A stretch of 64,000 nucleotides of DNA from Pseudomonas sp. 14P_8.1_Bac3 (GTDB taxonomy: Bacteria; Pseudomonadota; Gammaproteobacteria; Pseudomonadales; Pseudomonadaceae), in NCBI RefSeq assembly GCF_025466085.1, contig NZ_JANLOD010000014.1, forward strand, positions 31,027-95,026, written 5' to 3'. Both the position numbers and the translations under genes were made by a program. Below are positions 38,223 to 49,231 of the stretch, one piece after another. The notes beneath the pieces are model-generated. The model had not been told where the DNA came from. It did not search any database and worked only from the letters and a program-made list of their open reading frames with translations. Every line of letters begins with the position of its first letter. Position 1 is the stretch's first letter.

Positions 38223-38741
38223 TTAACGGGGAGGCAGTTGGTGCAAGCGGTCAAGAATGTCGAGAACCACCATTCGCGGCGGACGCTCGTCGGTTTCCAC
38301 CACCAGGTCGGCGATTTCCCGATACAGCGGATCACGCAACTCGAGCAAGTCCCGAAGGGTCTTGGCCGGATCCGCGGTGCGCAGCAAGGGTCGATTGCGG
38401 TCACGGGCGGTGCGGCCGACCTGCTGCTCGACCGAGGCATGCAGATAAACCACCCGACCACCGGCACGCAACGCCCGACGATTGGCTTCGCGCATCACGG
38501 CCCCGCCGCCGGTCGCCAGCACCACGCCATCACAGCCGCACAGCTCAGCGATCATCGCTTGCTCGCGGTCGCGAAAGCCCGGCTCGCCTTCCTTATCGAA
38601 GATCCACGGGATATTGGCGCCCGTGCGCAGTTCAATTTCCTTATCGGAATCTTTGAACGGCAGGCGCAGCTCTTTGGCCAGCAACCGGCCGATGGTGCTT
38701 TTTCCAGCCCCCATCGGTCCAACAAGAATCAAATTTCGCAC
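38223..38741 (-). CDS. aroK: Shikimate kinase
   Basis: This 172-residue kinase phosphorylates shikimate with ATP. It has Walker [15 protein letters not shown] at residues 6-19, the shikimate-binding DSDKEIE and FRDREQA segments, and GGGAVMR. The start is GTG 38741, only 4 bases after the pilQ stop on the same strand, so transcription probably continues from the pil operon. Confidence 0.96.
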   Translation of the reverse strand: MRNLILVGPMGAGKSTIGRLLAKELRLPFKDSDKEIELRTGANIPWIFDKEGEPGFRDREQAMIAELCGCDGVVLATGGGAVMREANRRALRAGGRVVYLHASVEQQVGRTARDRNRPLLRTADPAKTLRDLLELRDPLYREIADLVVETDERPPRMVVLDILDRLHQLPPR

Positions 38742-38745
38742 AGAA

Positions 38746-40833
38746 TCAATGACTCACAGCAATCGCCTGGTTGTTCATGATACGCGGAGTGAGAAATACC
38801 AGCAGCTCGGATTTTTTCTCCGAAACCACGTCACGCCGGAAAAGGCGGCCAAGATACGGCACATCACCGAGAAATGGCACCTTATCTACAACCTTGCTCT
38901 GAGTATTTGAGAAAACCCCACCGATCACGATGGTCTCGCCGTCATTGACCAGGACCTTTGCATTGACCTCGTTTTTCTTGATCGGCGGCACATCCTGGAC
39001 CTTGTTCAGGTAGTCCGGTTCGTCCTTGGTGACCTTGACCTCCATGATGATCCGGTTGTCCGGCGTGATCTGCGGCGTCACTTCCAGCGACAGCGAGGCC
39101 TCCTTGAACGACACCGACGTAGCGCCGCTGGAACTGGCTTCCTGATACGGAATCTCGGTGCCCTTGAGGATCTTCGCGGTTTCCTTGTCGGAGGTCACCA
39201 CCTTGGGCTGCGAGACGATTTCGCCGTTGCCGGTTTTCTCCATCGCGGTCAGCTCCAGATCCAGCAGCACGTTGTCGGTAATGAACGCGATGCCGAGCCC
39301 TGAGGTATTACCAGCGGTGCCCATGTCGACGAACGGTGAGTTGGTGCTGGTGCTGCCGGGCGTGCCCACCGTCGTCGACGACCCATTGACCCCGGAGCCG
39401 TTCCAGTTGCCTTTCTGAATCGAACCACCCCAGCGCACGCCAAGGCTCTTGTCGTAGTCGACGTTGGCTTCGACGATCCGCGCCTCGATCATCACCTGCC
39501 GCACCGGGATGTCCAGTTGCGCGACGATACGGCGCAGCTCGTCCAACCGGTCCTGGGTCTGGTAGGCAATGATGTTGTTGGTCCGCTCATCGACGGTGAT
39601 CGATCCGCGCTCGTCGACTTTCGCCTCGGCACTGGTCACCGACTGGAACAGCTTGGCAATGTCAGCGGCCTTGGCGTAATTGACCTGCAGCAATTCTCGA
39701 CGCAGGGGCGCCAGTTCGGCGATCTGCTTCTGCGACTCCAGTTCCTGGCGCTCACGGGCGGCGATCTCGTCAGCCGGCGCCACCAACAGCACGTTGCCGA
39801 TCTTGCGCTTGTCCAGGCCTTTGGTCTTCAGCACCAGGTCCAGCGCCTGATCCCACGGTACGTTTTGCAGACGCAAGGTAATGCCGCCCTGCACCGTGTC
39901 GCTGGCTACCAGGTTGAGGTTGGTGAAGTCGGCGATCAGTTGCAGCACCGAGCGCACGTCGATGTCCTGGAAATTCAGCGAGAGCTTTTCGCCGGTGTAG
40001 GCGAAACGCTCGGCGTTGCGCTTTTGCAAATCGTCGACCGTCATCGGACGGATGCTGACAGTCAACTTGTTATCGGTCTGATAGGTGGAGTAATCGAAGG
40101 CCCCGCTGGGTTCGATGCTGATGGTCGCCCGGTCACCCGTGGCGCTGGCGTTGACGAACTGCACCGGCGTGGCGAAGTCCTTGACGTCCAGGCGTACCCG
40201 CAGCGGTTCCGGCAATTGGGTTCTGGCGAAACCGAGGACGATCTTGCCATCGCGTTCCTGAATGTCCGGGGCGATGGACGGATCTGACAGATCGATGACC
40301 ACGTTGCCTTCGCCCTGGGTGCCGCGCTGGAAATCCACTCCACGGATTGCCTTGCTGACCGGCGCATAGGTTTTCGCCGGCGCCGCAGTGGCTGTGGCGA
40401 CACGTGACGGCTTGGCCGCAGGTGCGTGGGCAGGTGCGGCCGCCGCGCTGCCGCCTCCGCGCCCGACCACCACGAACAGCGTGTTGCCCTCGACGCGGGC
40501 GGTGTACGGGCTCAACTGCGTCAGATTGATGATCAGCCGCGTACGATCATTGGCTTCCACGACTGTGGCGCTGCGGGCATTGCCACCCCCAAGGTCGCGG
40601 GTTTTGCTCGCCAACTGACTGACCACGCCGGGCAGGTCCAGCGCAATCCGTGCAGGCTGCTCCGTTGTGTAACCGTGGGGCGCAGGAGGAGTGCCATCGA
40701 ATGACAACTTCAACTCGACACGGTCTCCCGGCAGCGCAGCGACGTCCAGCGCTTTGAGGTTGGCCGCCAGTACCATCGGGGAAAGCAACGCTATCCATAG
40801 CGAAATTCCGAAGGTTGAGAAAATCCTGTTCAT
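38746..40833 (-). CDS. pilQ: Type IV pilus secretin
   Basis: The 695-residue outer-membrane secretin has a signal peptide ([15 protein letters not shown]), two N-terminal AMIN domains ([20 protein letters not shown]; about residues 30-260) that bind peptidoglycan, the N0/N1 domains ([20 protein letters not shown]) and the secretin core ending [20 protein letters not shown]. It forms the pore for pilus extrusion. It is the fifth gene of pilMNOPQ and lies 13 bases after pilP. Confidence 0.95.
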   Translation of the reverse strand: MNRIFSTFGISLWIALLSPMVLAANLKALDVAALPGDRVELKLSFDGTPPAPHGYTTEQPARIALDLPGVVSQLASKTRDLGGGNARSATVVEANDRTRLIINLTQLSPYTARVEGNTLFVVVGRGGGSAAAAPAHAPAAKPSRVATATAAPAKTYAPVSKAIRGVDFQRGTQGEGNVVIDLSDPSIAPDIQERDGKIVLGFARTQLPEPLRVRLDVKDFATPVQFVNASATGDRATISIEPSGAFDYSTYQTDNKLTVSIRPMTVDDLQKRNAERFAYTGEKLSLNFQDIDVRSVLQLIADFTNLNLVASDTVQGGITLRLQNVPWDQALDLVLKTKGLDKRKIGNVLLVAPADEIAARERQELESQKQIAELAPLRRELLQVNYAKAADIAKLFQSVTSAEAKVDERGSITVDERTNNIIAYQTQDRLDELRRIVAQLDIPVRQVMIEARIVEANVDYDKSLGVRWGGSIQKGNWNGSGVNGSSTTVGTPGSTSTNSPFVDMGTAGNTSGLGIAFITDNVLLDLELTAMEKTGNGEIVSQPKVVTSDKETAKILKGTEIPYQEASSSGATSVSFKEASLSLEVTPQITPDNRIIMEVKVTKDEPDYLNKVQDVPPIKKNEVNAKVLVNDGETIVIGGVFSNTQSKVVDKVPFLGDVPYLGRLFRRDVVSEKKSELLVFLTPRIMNNQAIAVSH

Positions 40834-40846
40834 TGTTCGAGTTCCA

Positions 40847-41374
40847 CTATGAGTGCTCTTTCAAAGGGATGGTCCGCGGCCGTTCCAGCCAGGCGCCTTC
40901 GCCATCGGGAACGATTTCGACCACATCGACTTGCGAGCCGCTGATGGCCACGATCCGGCCATCGTTACGTCCCAGGTAATCGCCGACTTTCAACCGATGC
41001 ACGCCACCCGCCCCGCGCAACAGCGCGAAGGAGCCCGCAGCATTGGAGATCGTGCCGACCATTTCAAACTGCTCGATGTTGAAACCTTCGAGGTACTGCT
41101 TGACCCGGGTGGGGTCAGGCTTGACGTTACGCGAGCCACGCTTCTGGCCGGCAAGGTCGACTCTGACCTGCCGGGAAAACGGGCTGCGCAGGTTGGCGGC
41201 GTTGTAGGTGAACGTGGGGTAGGACCGAAACGTCGGCGTTGGTTCAATCTTGCCCGGCGCACGCAGACGCATTTCATTCATGTAAGCATCCAGGTCAGCG
41301 AAGTCATTCCCGCCGCCACACCCCGCCAGGACAAGCAACATCCCGACCAGCACAAGTAAACGAATCGGGCTCAT
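40847..41374 (-). CDS. pilP: Type IV pilus inner-membrane lipoprotein P
   Basis: This 175-residue lipoprotein has the lipobox VLAGC (Cys19), a disordered stretch, and a C-terminal beta-domain (FEMVGTISNAAGSFALLRGA, HRLKVGDYLGRNDGRIV). It links the PilNO complex to the secretin PilQ in the periplasm. The ATG overlaps the pilO stop by 4 bases. Confidence 0.93.
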   Translation of the reverse strand: MSPIRLLVLVGMLLVLAGCGGGNDFADLDAYMNEMRLRAPGKIEPTPTFRSYPTFTYNAANLRSPFSRQVRVDLAGQKRGSRNVKPDPTRVKQYLEGFNIEQFEMVGTISNAAGSFALLRGAGGVHRLKVGDYLGRNDGRIVAISGSQVDVVEIVPDGEGAWLERPRTIPLKEHS

Positions 41375-41994
41375 TTTTGCGGCCCCTTGTCGTTGTAGCG
41401 GTAGGTCTTGGCAAGAATGCTCATGCGTAATTTCTGCCCACCTTCGGGATCGGCCGGCTTAACGTCGAAGTCATGCAAGGTGACGATTCGCGGCAACCCG
41501 GCCACGCCACTGACAAACGTCGCGAGGTCGTGATAGGCGCCGGTGACGGTGATCTGGATCGGCAGTTCGATGTAGAACGGCTGGGTGACCTCCGGCAGCA
41601 GTTTGATCTCCTCGAACTCCAGGCCACTGCCCAGGCCGGTTCGGGTGATGTCTTCCAGCAGACCGGGCACCTCGGTGTCGCTGGGCAATTGCCGCAACAG
41701 GACGCCAAAGGAGTTCTCCATTTCCTTCATCTGCTGGACGTAAAGCTCCAGGTTCGCCGCCATGTGCACCTTGCTGGCGAATTGCTCCTTGAGCGTCGTC
41801 TCTTCCTCACGCTTGAGATCAAGCTGGGTTTCAAGGTCGCTGATTGAAAAGTTGTAGCCCAGCGTGAACACCAGAATCATCAGCAGGACTGCCGCCAGCG
41901 CCTTGATGGCGGGCGGCCAGGAGCCCATGTTGTTGGTGTCCAGATCATTGATGTCGATCTTGCGCAGGCCTTCAAACCACTCCGCCGGACTCAT
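41371..41994 (-). CDS. pilO: Type IV pilus alignment protein O
   Basis: The 207-residue protein has a cytoplasmic tail, one membrane helix (ALAAVLLMILVFTLGYNFSI), a coiled coil (LETQLDLKREEETTLKEQFA) and a ferredoxin-like periplasmic domain. It forms a heterodimer with PilN that spans from PilM to PilP. It overlaps pilN and pilP by 4 bases each. Confidence 0.93.
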   Translation of the reverse strand: MSPAEWFEGLRKIDINDLDTNNMGSWPPAIKALAAVLLMILVFTLGYNFSISDLETQLDLKREEETTLKEQFASKVHMAANLELYVQQMKEMENSFGVLLRQLPSDTEVPGLLEDITRTGLGSGLEFEEIKLLPEVTQPFYIELPIQITVTGAYHDLATFVSGVAGLPRIVTLHDFDVKPADPEGGQKLRMSILAKTYRYNDKGPQK

Positions 41995-42556
41995 TGAGCG
42001 CCCTCCACAACGGCAGGCTGAGTCTGGCGAACGGTCAACTGGAACACATTGGCCTGGTCCAGCTGGCCGGCGGTGGTGGCTTTCACTTCCGTCAGCGAGG
42101 GGGCGTCGAACCAGTCCGACGCATCGAGATTACGCATCAGCTCCGACACGCGATTATTGGAGTCCGCCGCGCCGGTGATCGACAGAGTCTTGCCTTCCAT
42201 TTTCACCTCGGTGAAATACACCCCGTCCGGCAACGTACGCGCCAACTGATCGAAGATCCGCCCGCTGATCGGACGATTGCCTTGCAGGTCCTGGATGATG
42301 CGCATGCGCTCGACCAACTGCTGGCGTCGGGCTTTCAGCTCGCTGATCTGTTTGATCCGCTCATCGACTACCGCAATCTGCTTGCCGATGTAATCGTTTC
42401 GGGCGATCTGTCGGTCGATGGCGCCACTGATGGCCTGGTCCGCAATCAGCACCGCGCCGATGGAGCCCACCAGCACTCCGACCAACGCCAGCAAAAAGCG
42501 TTTGCGGCGCTCCTCCCGCAGTTCGTCGCGCCAGGGTAAAAGGTTGATCCGCGCCA

Positions 42557-42557
<1 letters not shown>
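41991..42557 (-). CDS. pilN: Type IV pilus alignment protein N
   Basis: The 188-residue protein starts MARINLLPWRDELREERRKR; the INLLPWR motif is the cytoplasmic tail that binds PilM. A membrane helix (FLLALVGVLVGSIGAVLIAD), coiled coil and periplasmic domain follow. ATG 42557 was chosen from this motif; it overlaps the pilM stop (ATGA), while the frame is open ten codons further inside pilM. Confidence 0.94.
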
Positions 42558-43648
<1,091 letters not shown>

Positions 43649-43701
43649 TTACGGACTCTGTAATGTCCAATGCGTTCAAACCACCCGTCCCGACAGCAGC
43701 G

Positions 43702-43735
43702 CCCATGACGCTCGCGACGGAAAAATGCTTATAAT
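43702..43735 (+). promoter_or_regulatory. Probable sigma-70 promoter of ponA
   Basis: A perfect TATAAT lies at 43730-43735 in the 216-base gap between divergent pilM and ponA, about 100 bases before the ponA start. The -35 region is poor (ATGACG about 19 bases upstream). Confidence 0.5.
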
Positions 43736-43837
43736 GCCCAGCGTTTTTTTCCGGTTTTTACCTCAAGCGCGGGTCGTTCTTCTTTCAATCTGAACCCTGA
43801 TGCCTCATTCATTCTTTGCCCTGGATATCCCAAAGCC

Positions 43838-46276
43838 TTGATTCGTCTGCTGAAGTTTTTCGGTTGGTCCATCGTCGCCGTATTCTGCGGACTGCTTCTT
43901 GGTCTCAGCGGCGCATTTCTTTACCTTAGTCCCGGATTGCCGTCCGTGGAGGCGTTGAGAAGCATTCAGTTGCAGATTCCGTTGCGGGTCTACAGCAGCG
44001 ATAACAAGTTGATCGCAGAATTTGGCGAAATGCGCCGTACTCCGATCCGTTTCGCCGACATTCCCCCCAATTTCATCAATGCGTTACTAAGTGCTGAAGA
44101 CGACAACTTTGCCAATCACTACGGCGTCGACCCCAGCAGCCTGATGCGCGCGGCCACCCAATTGGTCAAAAGCGGTCATATCCAGTCCGGCGGCAGCACC
44201 ATCACCATGCAGGTGGCGAAGAACTTCTTCCTGACCAGCGAACGCAGCTTCTCACGCAAAACCACCGAGATCCTCCTCGCTCTGCAGATCGAACGTCAAC
44301 TGACCAAGGACGAAATCCTCGAGTTATACGTCAACAAGATCTATTTGGGTAACCGAGCTTACGGTATTGAGGCCGCGGCACAGGTTTATTACGGCAAGTC
44401 GATTCGTGACGTGAGCCTGGCGCAAATGGCGATGATTGCCGGTCTGCCAAAAGCCCCGTCACGTTTCAACCCGTTGGCCAACCCGGCGCGCAGCAAGGAG
44501 CGTCGCGACTGGATCCTGGGGCGGATGTACAAGCTCGGGAAAATCAGCGAAGCCGATTACACCACCGCGATCAATGAACCGCTGAACGCCAGCTATCACG
44601 TGCCGACTCCGGAAGTGAACGCGCCGTATATCGCTGAAATGGCCCGCGCCGAAATGGTCGGGCGCTACGGCAGCGATGCCTATACCGAAGGTTTCCGCGT
44701 CACGACCACCGTGCCGAGCAACTTGCAGGAAATGGCCAACACCGCGCTTCACGAAGGCTTGATGACCTACGACCAGCGTCACGGTTATCGCGGCCCCGAG
44801 TCGCGCCTGCCAGGCAAGACCCGCGAAGCCTGGGCCACCGAGCTGACCAAGCAGCGCACCATCAGCAGCCTTGAACCCGCCATCGTCACCCAAGTCGAGA
44901 AAAACGGCCTGCAGGTGATGACCCGCACCGGCGATGAACACGTTGGCTGGGACAGTATGAAATGGGCGCGGCCGTTCCTGAATACGAACAGCATGGGCGC
45001 CAACCCCAAGCAGCCGTCGGATGTGGCGCAGGTCGGCGATCTGATTCGCGTCCAGCGCCAGCCTGACAACTCGCTGAGGTTCAGCCAGATCCCGCAGGCC
45101 CAAGGCGCACTGGTATCCCTCGATCCGCAGAACGGCGCCATTCGTTCGCTGGTCGGTGGCTTCGCCTTCGAGCAAAGCAACTACAACCGCGCCCTGCAGG
45201 CCAAGCGTCAGCCGGGTTCGAGTTTCAAGCCGTTCGTCTACAGCGCTGCGCTGGATAATGGCTACACCGCCGCCAGCCTGGTGAACGATGCACCGATCGT
45301 GTTCGTCGACGAATACCTGGACAAGGTCTGGCGTCCGAAGAACGACACCAACACCTTCCTCGGTCCGATCCGCCTGCGCGAAGGGCTGTACAAGTCGCGC
45401 AACCTGGTATCGATCCGTCTGGTCCAGGCCCTGGGCGTTGATCGCACCATCGACTACATCAGCAAGTTCGGCTTCAACAAGCAGGACCTGCCGCGCAATC
45501 TGTCCCTGGCGCTCGGCACCGCCACGCTGACGCCAATGGAGATCGCCACCGGCTGGAGCACTTTTGCCAACGGCGGCTACAAGGTCAGCCCTTACATCAT
45601 CGACAAGATCGAAAGCCGCAACGGCGACACGCTGTTCGTCGCCAACCCGCCAAGCGTGCCCAAGGGCGACGTCGTCGCGGACGGCATTGCTGCACCGACC
45701 GCCGGAGCCTTCACGGTCAACGCGACGCCTGGCGAAGCCCCGGGCCAGCCAGCGCCGCAGGCACCGGCCGTGGCCGAACGCATTGTCGATGGTCGCACCA
45801 CCTACATCCTCAACAGCATGCTGGAGGACGTGATCAAGCTCGGTACCGGTCGCCGCGCGCTGGCCATGGGTCGTCCCGACATCGCGGGCAAGACGGGTAC
45901 CACCAACGAATCCAAGGATGCCTGGTTCTCGGGCTACAACGCCGATTACGTGACCACCGTGTGGACCGGTTTCGACCAGCCGGAAAGCCTCGGCAAGCGC
46001 GAGTTCGGCGGCACCGTGGCGCTGCCGATCTGGATGAACTACATGTCCGCCGCCCTCAAGGACAAGCCGCCGCATACGCAACCGGAGCCGGAAGGCATCC
46101 TGAGCCTGCGGGTTGACCCGGTCAGCGGTCGGGCAGCCGCCCCTGGCACACCTGGCGCGTATTTCGAACTGTTCAAGGCCGAAGACACGCCACCGTCGGT
46201 GAACGAGCTGGGTAACGGCAATGCGCCGGGCAGCCCGCTGCCGGCGGACGAAGCAGCGCCGATCGATTTGTTCTGA
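43838..46276 (+). CDS. ponA: Penicillin-binding protein 1A
   Basis: The 812-residue bifunctional enzyme has a membrane anchor (SIVAVFCGLLLGLSGAFLYL), a glycosyltransferase domain with ALLSAEDDNFANHYGVD and GGSTITMQVAKNFF, an OB-like insert, and a transpeptidase domain with the Ser in QPGSSFKPFV, the SRN motif in YKSRNLVSIR and the KTG motif in AGKTGTTNES. It polymerises and cross-links peptidoglycan. The start TTG 43838 was chosen because it gives the conserved IRLLKFFGWSIVA opening and no upstream ATG is in frame. It ends in an acidic, Pro-rich tail and a good terminator. Confidence 0.95.
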   Translation: MIRLLKFFGWSIVAVFCGLLLGLSGAFLYLSPGLPSVEALRSIQLQIPLRVYSSDNKLIAEFGEMRRTPIRFADIPPNFINALLSAEDDNFANHYGVDPSSLMRAATQLVKSGHIQSGGSTITMQVAKNFFLTSERSFSRKTTEILLALQIERQLTKDEILELYVNKIYLGNRAYGIEAAAQVYYGKSIRDVSLAQMAMIAGLPKAPSRFNPLANPARSKERRDWILGRMYKLGKISEADYTTAINEPLNASYHVPTPEVNAPYIAEMARAEMVGRYGSDAYTEGFRVTTTVPSNLQEMANTALHEGLMTYDQRHGYRGPESRLPGKTREAWATELTKQRTISSLEPAIVTQVEKNGLQVMTRTGDEHVGWDSMKWARPFLNTNSMGANPKQPSDVAQVGDLIRVQRQPDNSLRFSQIPQAQGALVSLDPQNGAIRSLVGGFAFEQSNYNRALQAKRQPGSSFKPFVYSAALDNGYTAASLVNDAPIVFVDEYLDKVWRPKNDTNTFLGPIRLREGLYKSRNLVSIRLVQALGVDRTIDYISKFGFNKQDLPRNLSLALGTATLTPMEIATGWSTFANGGYKVSPYIIDKIESRNGDTLFVANPPSVPKGDVVADGIAAPTAGAFTVNATPGEAPGQPAPQAPAVAERIVDGRTTYILNSMLEDVIKLGTGRRALAMGRPDIAGKTGTTNESKDAWFSGYNADYVTTVWTGFDQPESLGKREFGGTVALPIWMNYMSAALKDKPPHTQPEPEGILSLRVDPVSGRAAAPGTPGAYFELFKAEDTPPSVNELGNGNAPGSPLPADEAAPIDLF

Positions 46277-46291
46277 TCACAGCAGCATTCG

Positions 46292-46327
46292 AAAAGCCCC
46301 GCCTTCGAGAGAAGTGCGGGGCTTTTT
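46292..46327 (+). terminator. Rho-independent terminator of ponA
   Basis: An 11-base stem AAAAGCCCCGC/GCGGGGCTTTT with a 13-base loop and a T-run lies 16 bases after the ponA stop. Confidence 0.9.
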
Positions 46328-46361
46328 GTTGCCTGCGGTTTTTTGTGCTGGATGACCCGGC

Positions 46362-46460
46362 CCCTTCGCGGGCAAGCCCGCTCCCACAGGGTTCTGCGGT
46401 GTTCCCACGGAATGTGTATCACCGCAATCCCTGTGGGAGCGGCTTGCCCGCGAAGAGGCC
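46362..46460. repeat. Inverted REP pair between ponA and maeB
   Basis: The arms CTTCGCGGGCAAGCCCGCTC and GGGAGCGGCTTGCCCGCGAA are inverted across about 50 bases. This is the variant with GGGCAAGCCCGC core. Confidence 0.88.
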
Positions 46461-46488
46461 CGCCCGGATAACACAAAACCTGCGGGCA

Positions 46489-46521
46489 ATAAAAAACCCC
46501 GACTCACAAGAGCCGGGGTTT
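46489..46521 (-). terminator. Rho-independent terminator of maeB
   Basis: On the minus strand the stem AAACCCCG/CGGGGTTT (extended by GGCTC pairing) is followed by a T-run. It lies 22 bases after the maeB stop. Confidence 0.82.
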
Positions 46522-46542
46522 CGGTTGAAGCGCTACAACGAC

Positions 46543-47811
46543 TTAGCCGTTGAACACGTCATCCACGCTTTTCAGCGGGTAGTTCTTCGGATACGGCAGG
46601 GTCGCCACACCGGTCTCGATTGCAGCCTTGGCCACGGCATCGGAGATCACGGTGATCAGACGGGCATCCATTGGTTTCGGAATGATGTACTCACGACCGA
46701 ATTCCAGCTTGATGCCGCCATAGGCGTCGCAGACTTCCTGAGGCACCGGCAGCTTGGCCAGTTCGCGCAGGGCGTTGGCCGCGGCCACTTTCATTTCTTC
46801 GTTGATGCGCTTGGCGCGGACGTCCAGGGCACCACGGAAGATGAACGGGAAGCCCAGTACGTTGTTGACCTGGTTCGGGTAGTCCGAACGGCCGGTCGCC
46901 ATGATCACGTCGTTACGGGTGGCGTGCGCCAGTTCCGGGGAGATTTCCGGATCCGGGTTCGAGCAGGCGAACACGATCGGGTTGGCCGCCATGGACTTCA
47001 GGCCTTCAGGGCTCAGCAGGTTCGGGCCAGACAGGCCCACGAACACGTCAGCTCCGGTCAGGGCATCCGCCAGGGTGCGCTTGTCGGTCGCGTGAGCGAA
47101 GACAGCCTTGTACTGGTTCAGGTCGTCGCGGCCGGAGTGGATCACGCCGGTACGGTCAACCATGAAAATGTTTTCGATGTTGGCGCCCATGCTCACCAGC
47201 AATTTCATGCAGGAGATGGCGGCCGCACCGGCGCCCAGGCAGACGATCTTGGCTTCCGGCAGGGTTTTGCCAGCGATTTCCAAAGCGTTGATCATGCCGG
47301 CCGCGGTCACGATGGCGGTGCCGTGCTGGTCATCGTGGAACACCGGAATGTCACACTGTTCGATCAGCGCGCGCTCGATCTCAAAGCACTCAGGGGCCTT
47401 GATGTCTTCCAGGTTGATGCCACCAAAAGTGATGGAGATGCGCTTGACGGTATCGATGAAGGCTTGCGGGCTTTCGGAGTCGACTTCGATGTCGAACACG
47501 TCAATACCGGCGAAGCGCTTGAACAGCACGCCCTTGCCTTCCATTACCGGCTTGGAGGCCAACGGGCCGAGGTTGCCCAGGCCCAGAATCGCGGTGCCAT
47601 CGGAAATGACTGCAACCAGGTTGCCTTTACCGGTGTATTTGTAGGCCAGTTCAGGATCGCGGGCGATTTCGCGTACTGGTTCGGCTACGCCGGGGCTGTA
47701 GGCCAGCGACAAATCGCGGGCGGTAGCGGTGGCCTTGGTGAGCTCGACACTCAGCTTCCCTGGACGAGGATTGGCATGATATTCGAGAGCGGCAGTTTTC
47801 AAATCAGACAT
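46543..47811 (-). CDS. maeB: NADP-dependent malic enzyme, short form
   Basis: The 422-residue enzyme decarboxylates malate to pyruvate. It has the malic N-domain (SLAYSPGVAEPVREIARDPE with the catalytic Tyr), the metal-binding HDDQHGTAIVTAAGMINAL, and a Rossmann NAD(P) site IVCLGAGAAAISCMKLL. It lacks the C-terminal phosphotransacetylase-like domain of the long MaeB form. The gap of 182 bases upstream holds its promoter and an AT-rich palindrome at 47972-47992. Confidence 0.92.
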   Translation of the reverse strand: MSDLKTAALEYHANPRPGKLSVELTKATATARDLSLAYSPGVAEPVREIARDPELAYKYTGKGNLVAVISDGTAILGLGNLGPLASKPVMEGKGVLFKRFAGIDVFDIEVDSESPQAFIDTVKRISITFGGINLEDIKAPECFEIERALIEQCDIPVFHDDQHGTAIVTAAGMINALEIAGKTLPEAKIVCLGAGAAAISCMKLLVSMGANIENIFMVDRTGVIHSGRDDLNQYKAVFAHATDKRTLADALTGADVFVGLSGPNLLSPEGLKSMAANPIVFACSNPDPEISPELAHATRNDVIMATGRSDYPNQVNNVLGFPFIFRGALDVRAKRINEEMKVAAANALRELAKLPVPQEVCDAYGGIKLEFGREYIIPKPMDARLITVISDAVAKAAIETGVATLPYPKNYPLKSVDDVFNG

Positions 47812-47971
47812 GGGGGCATTCCGCTTTTACTGTTGGACAGACTGGTCAGCGAGGATACGCGCCTCGCAAAGTCCCCACAAGACTGACCGGTCACCCCTGT
47901 CAAGCGCCCCGCCCTACGACTTTGGGCCAAGAGCCACGGAACACAAGGGATAGACTGTTCACAATCGACAG

Positions 47972-47992
47972 AAAAAATGTCTACAATTTTTT
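47972..47992 (-). terminator. AT-rich palindrome after the nuclease gene, possible terminator
   Basis: AAAAAATGT and ACAATTTTTT flank CT immediately after the SNase-like stop. On the minus strand this gives an A/T hairpin followed by T residues. The central TGTCTACA also resembles the half-site pattern bound by some GntR regulators, so an operator role is not excluded. Confidence 0.35.
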
Positions 47993-47993
47993 A

Positions 47994-48794
47994 TCAGGGC
48001 GCCGCTTGCAGCATCGCCGGATCGGTCAATGGCAGAAGCCAGCGTGCCTGCCCCGGCTTCAAACCGCCGCGGCGCGAACGATCCACCACCCAGCCGCGCG
48101 CCTCAACAGGCTGACCCTTCAGACGCTCAAGCGCCGACACATCGAAATGGCCCAGCAGGTTGGGCACAACACGCAGGACAAGCGAGTCCTGCAATTCGAT
48201 CCAAACCCCGTCACGATTGCGCTGGACCTTGCTCACACGCCCACTGACCACGGCAAAACCGGATGCGTTGATCTGCTCCGCCTTCAGTACAGGTGACTGA
48301 CGCCACACGCCGAGCCTGGCCTGCCGCGCACTGCGCTCCGCCGCTTGCTGACAGGCGACCAGATCGACATTCGGCGCGACCGCCACCTGAAAGCCGAGGC
48401 CTTCGGCCAGCATTTGTGCTTCGAGGTTGGCGCCATCGATGCTGTACAGATGAGCCAGGGTACGACCGTATTTGTCCTTGCTCTCCACGCCCGGAAGCAC
48501 GCCGACCCGCCCGTCACTGGCAGCCACCAATGCTTCCAGGCGTTTGCGCGCCACGACGGCAAACGGCTCGTCGGTACGCCCCTGCTTGCCCAGCTCGGGC
48601 GTGTTCAAGCCAATCATGCGCACACTACGGCCGTCGCTCAGGCGCAAGGTGTCGCCATCCACTACCCGCTGCACCGCGACTGGCGTCAGTCCACGCGGCG
48701 CCGGACAAAAAGCCTGGGCGCCCGGGAGCCAAATCGCGGACACAAAAAAGGCGCCCGCAAGGGACGCCTTTTTCAACAGCAAGGAAAAGCCCAT
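47994..48794 (-). CDS. Secreted SNase-like (thermonuclease family) nuclease
   Basis: The 266-residue protein has a signal peptide (SLAGAFFVSAIWLPGAQA) and a staphylococcal nuclease fold: RVVDGDTLRLSDGRSVRMIG with the catalytic Asp and Arg, LNTPELGKQG, and KYGRTLAHLYSIDGANLEAQ. The C-terminal third looks like an OB-type extension (SGRVSKVQRNRDGVWIELQD). It is probably exported and degrades nucleic acids in the periplasm or outside (inference). ATG 48794 was chosen; TTG 48806 is possible. The start region lies inside two hairpins that look like rpmE terminators. Confidence 0.85.
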   Translation of the reverse strand: MGFSLLLKKASLAGAFFVSAIWLPGAQAFCPAPRGLTPVAVQRVVDGDTLRLSDGRSVRMIGLNTPELGKQGRTDEPFAVVARKRLEALVAASDGRVGVLPGVESKDKYGRTLAHLYSIDGANLEAQMLAEGLGFQVAVAPNVDLVACQQAAERSARQARLGVWRQSPVLKAEQINASGFAVVSGRVSKVQRNRDGVWIELQDSLVLRVVPNLLGHFDVSALERLKGQPVEARGWVVDRSRRGGLKPGQARWLLPLTDPAMLQAAP

Positions 48795-48803
48795 CGGGCT
48801 CTT
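48744..48803 (-). terminator. Tandem hairpins downstream of rpmE, overlapping the nuclease start
   Basis: On the minus strand, AAGAGCCC/GGGCTTTT (48785-48803, loop GAT) comes first, then AAAAAGGCGTCC/GGGCGCCTTTTTT (48744-48773, loop CTTGC), each followed by T residues. The first contains the nuclease ATG at 48794; the second lies within its signal-peptide codons. Confidence 0.65.
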
Positions 48804-48808
48804 CAACC

Positions 48809-49039
48809 TTACTCTGCAGCAGCAGCTTTAGGCTTGCCGAAAGCACCGAAACGGTCTGCAAAGCGCTGTACACGACCGCCAGTATCCAGAGTTTTCTGCT
48901 TACCGGTGTAGAACGGGTGGCACTCGTTGCATACGTCGATCGCCAGAGGCTTGGCCAGGTTCGAACGGGTTTCGAACTTGTTGCCACAGCTGCAGGTAAC
49001 TGCGGTGATTTCGTATGTTGGATGGATATCGGCTTTCAT
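48809..49039 (-). CDS. rpmE: 50S ribosomal protein L31, zinc-binding form
   Basis: The 76-residue protein has the L31 sequence [20 protein letters not shown] and the zinc ligands Cys16, Cys18, Cys37 and Cys40 (CSCGN and CNEC). It is therefore the zinc-containing type A form rather than the zinc-free paralogue induced by Zur. It sits divergently from priA, with about 190 bases between starts, as in other pseudomonads. Confidence 0.96.
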   Translation of the reverse strand: MKADIHPTYEITAVTCSCGNKFETRSNLAKPLAIDVCNECHPFYTGKQKTLDTGGRVQRFADRFGAFGKPKAAAAE

Positions 49040-49231
49040 GATGTATTCCTCAGGCTAGCGTGCCGCCACTCAACACCATTGTTGAATACCGCACGTAATT
49101 AGGCCGCGGATTCTACCAGACAATGCCAATCACGCAAGCTGTCCCTTCTACCGACCGTCTGCTAGGCTCCCGATCCAATCGCCGCTCCAATGGCCCAGCT
49201 GTTATTTTTTTGTTTATCGAGATCCCCCCGC

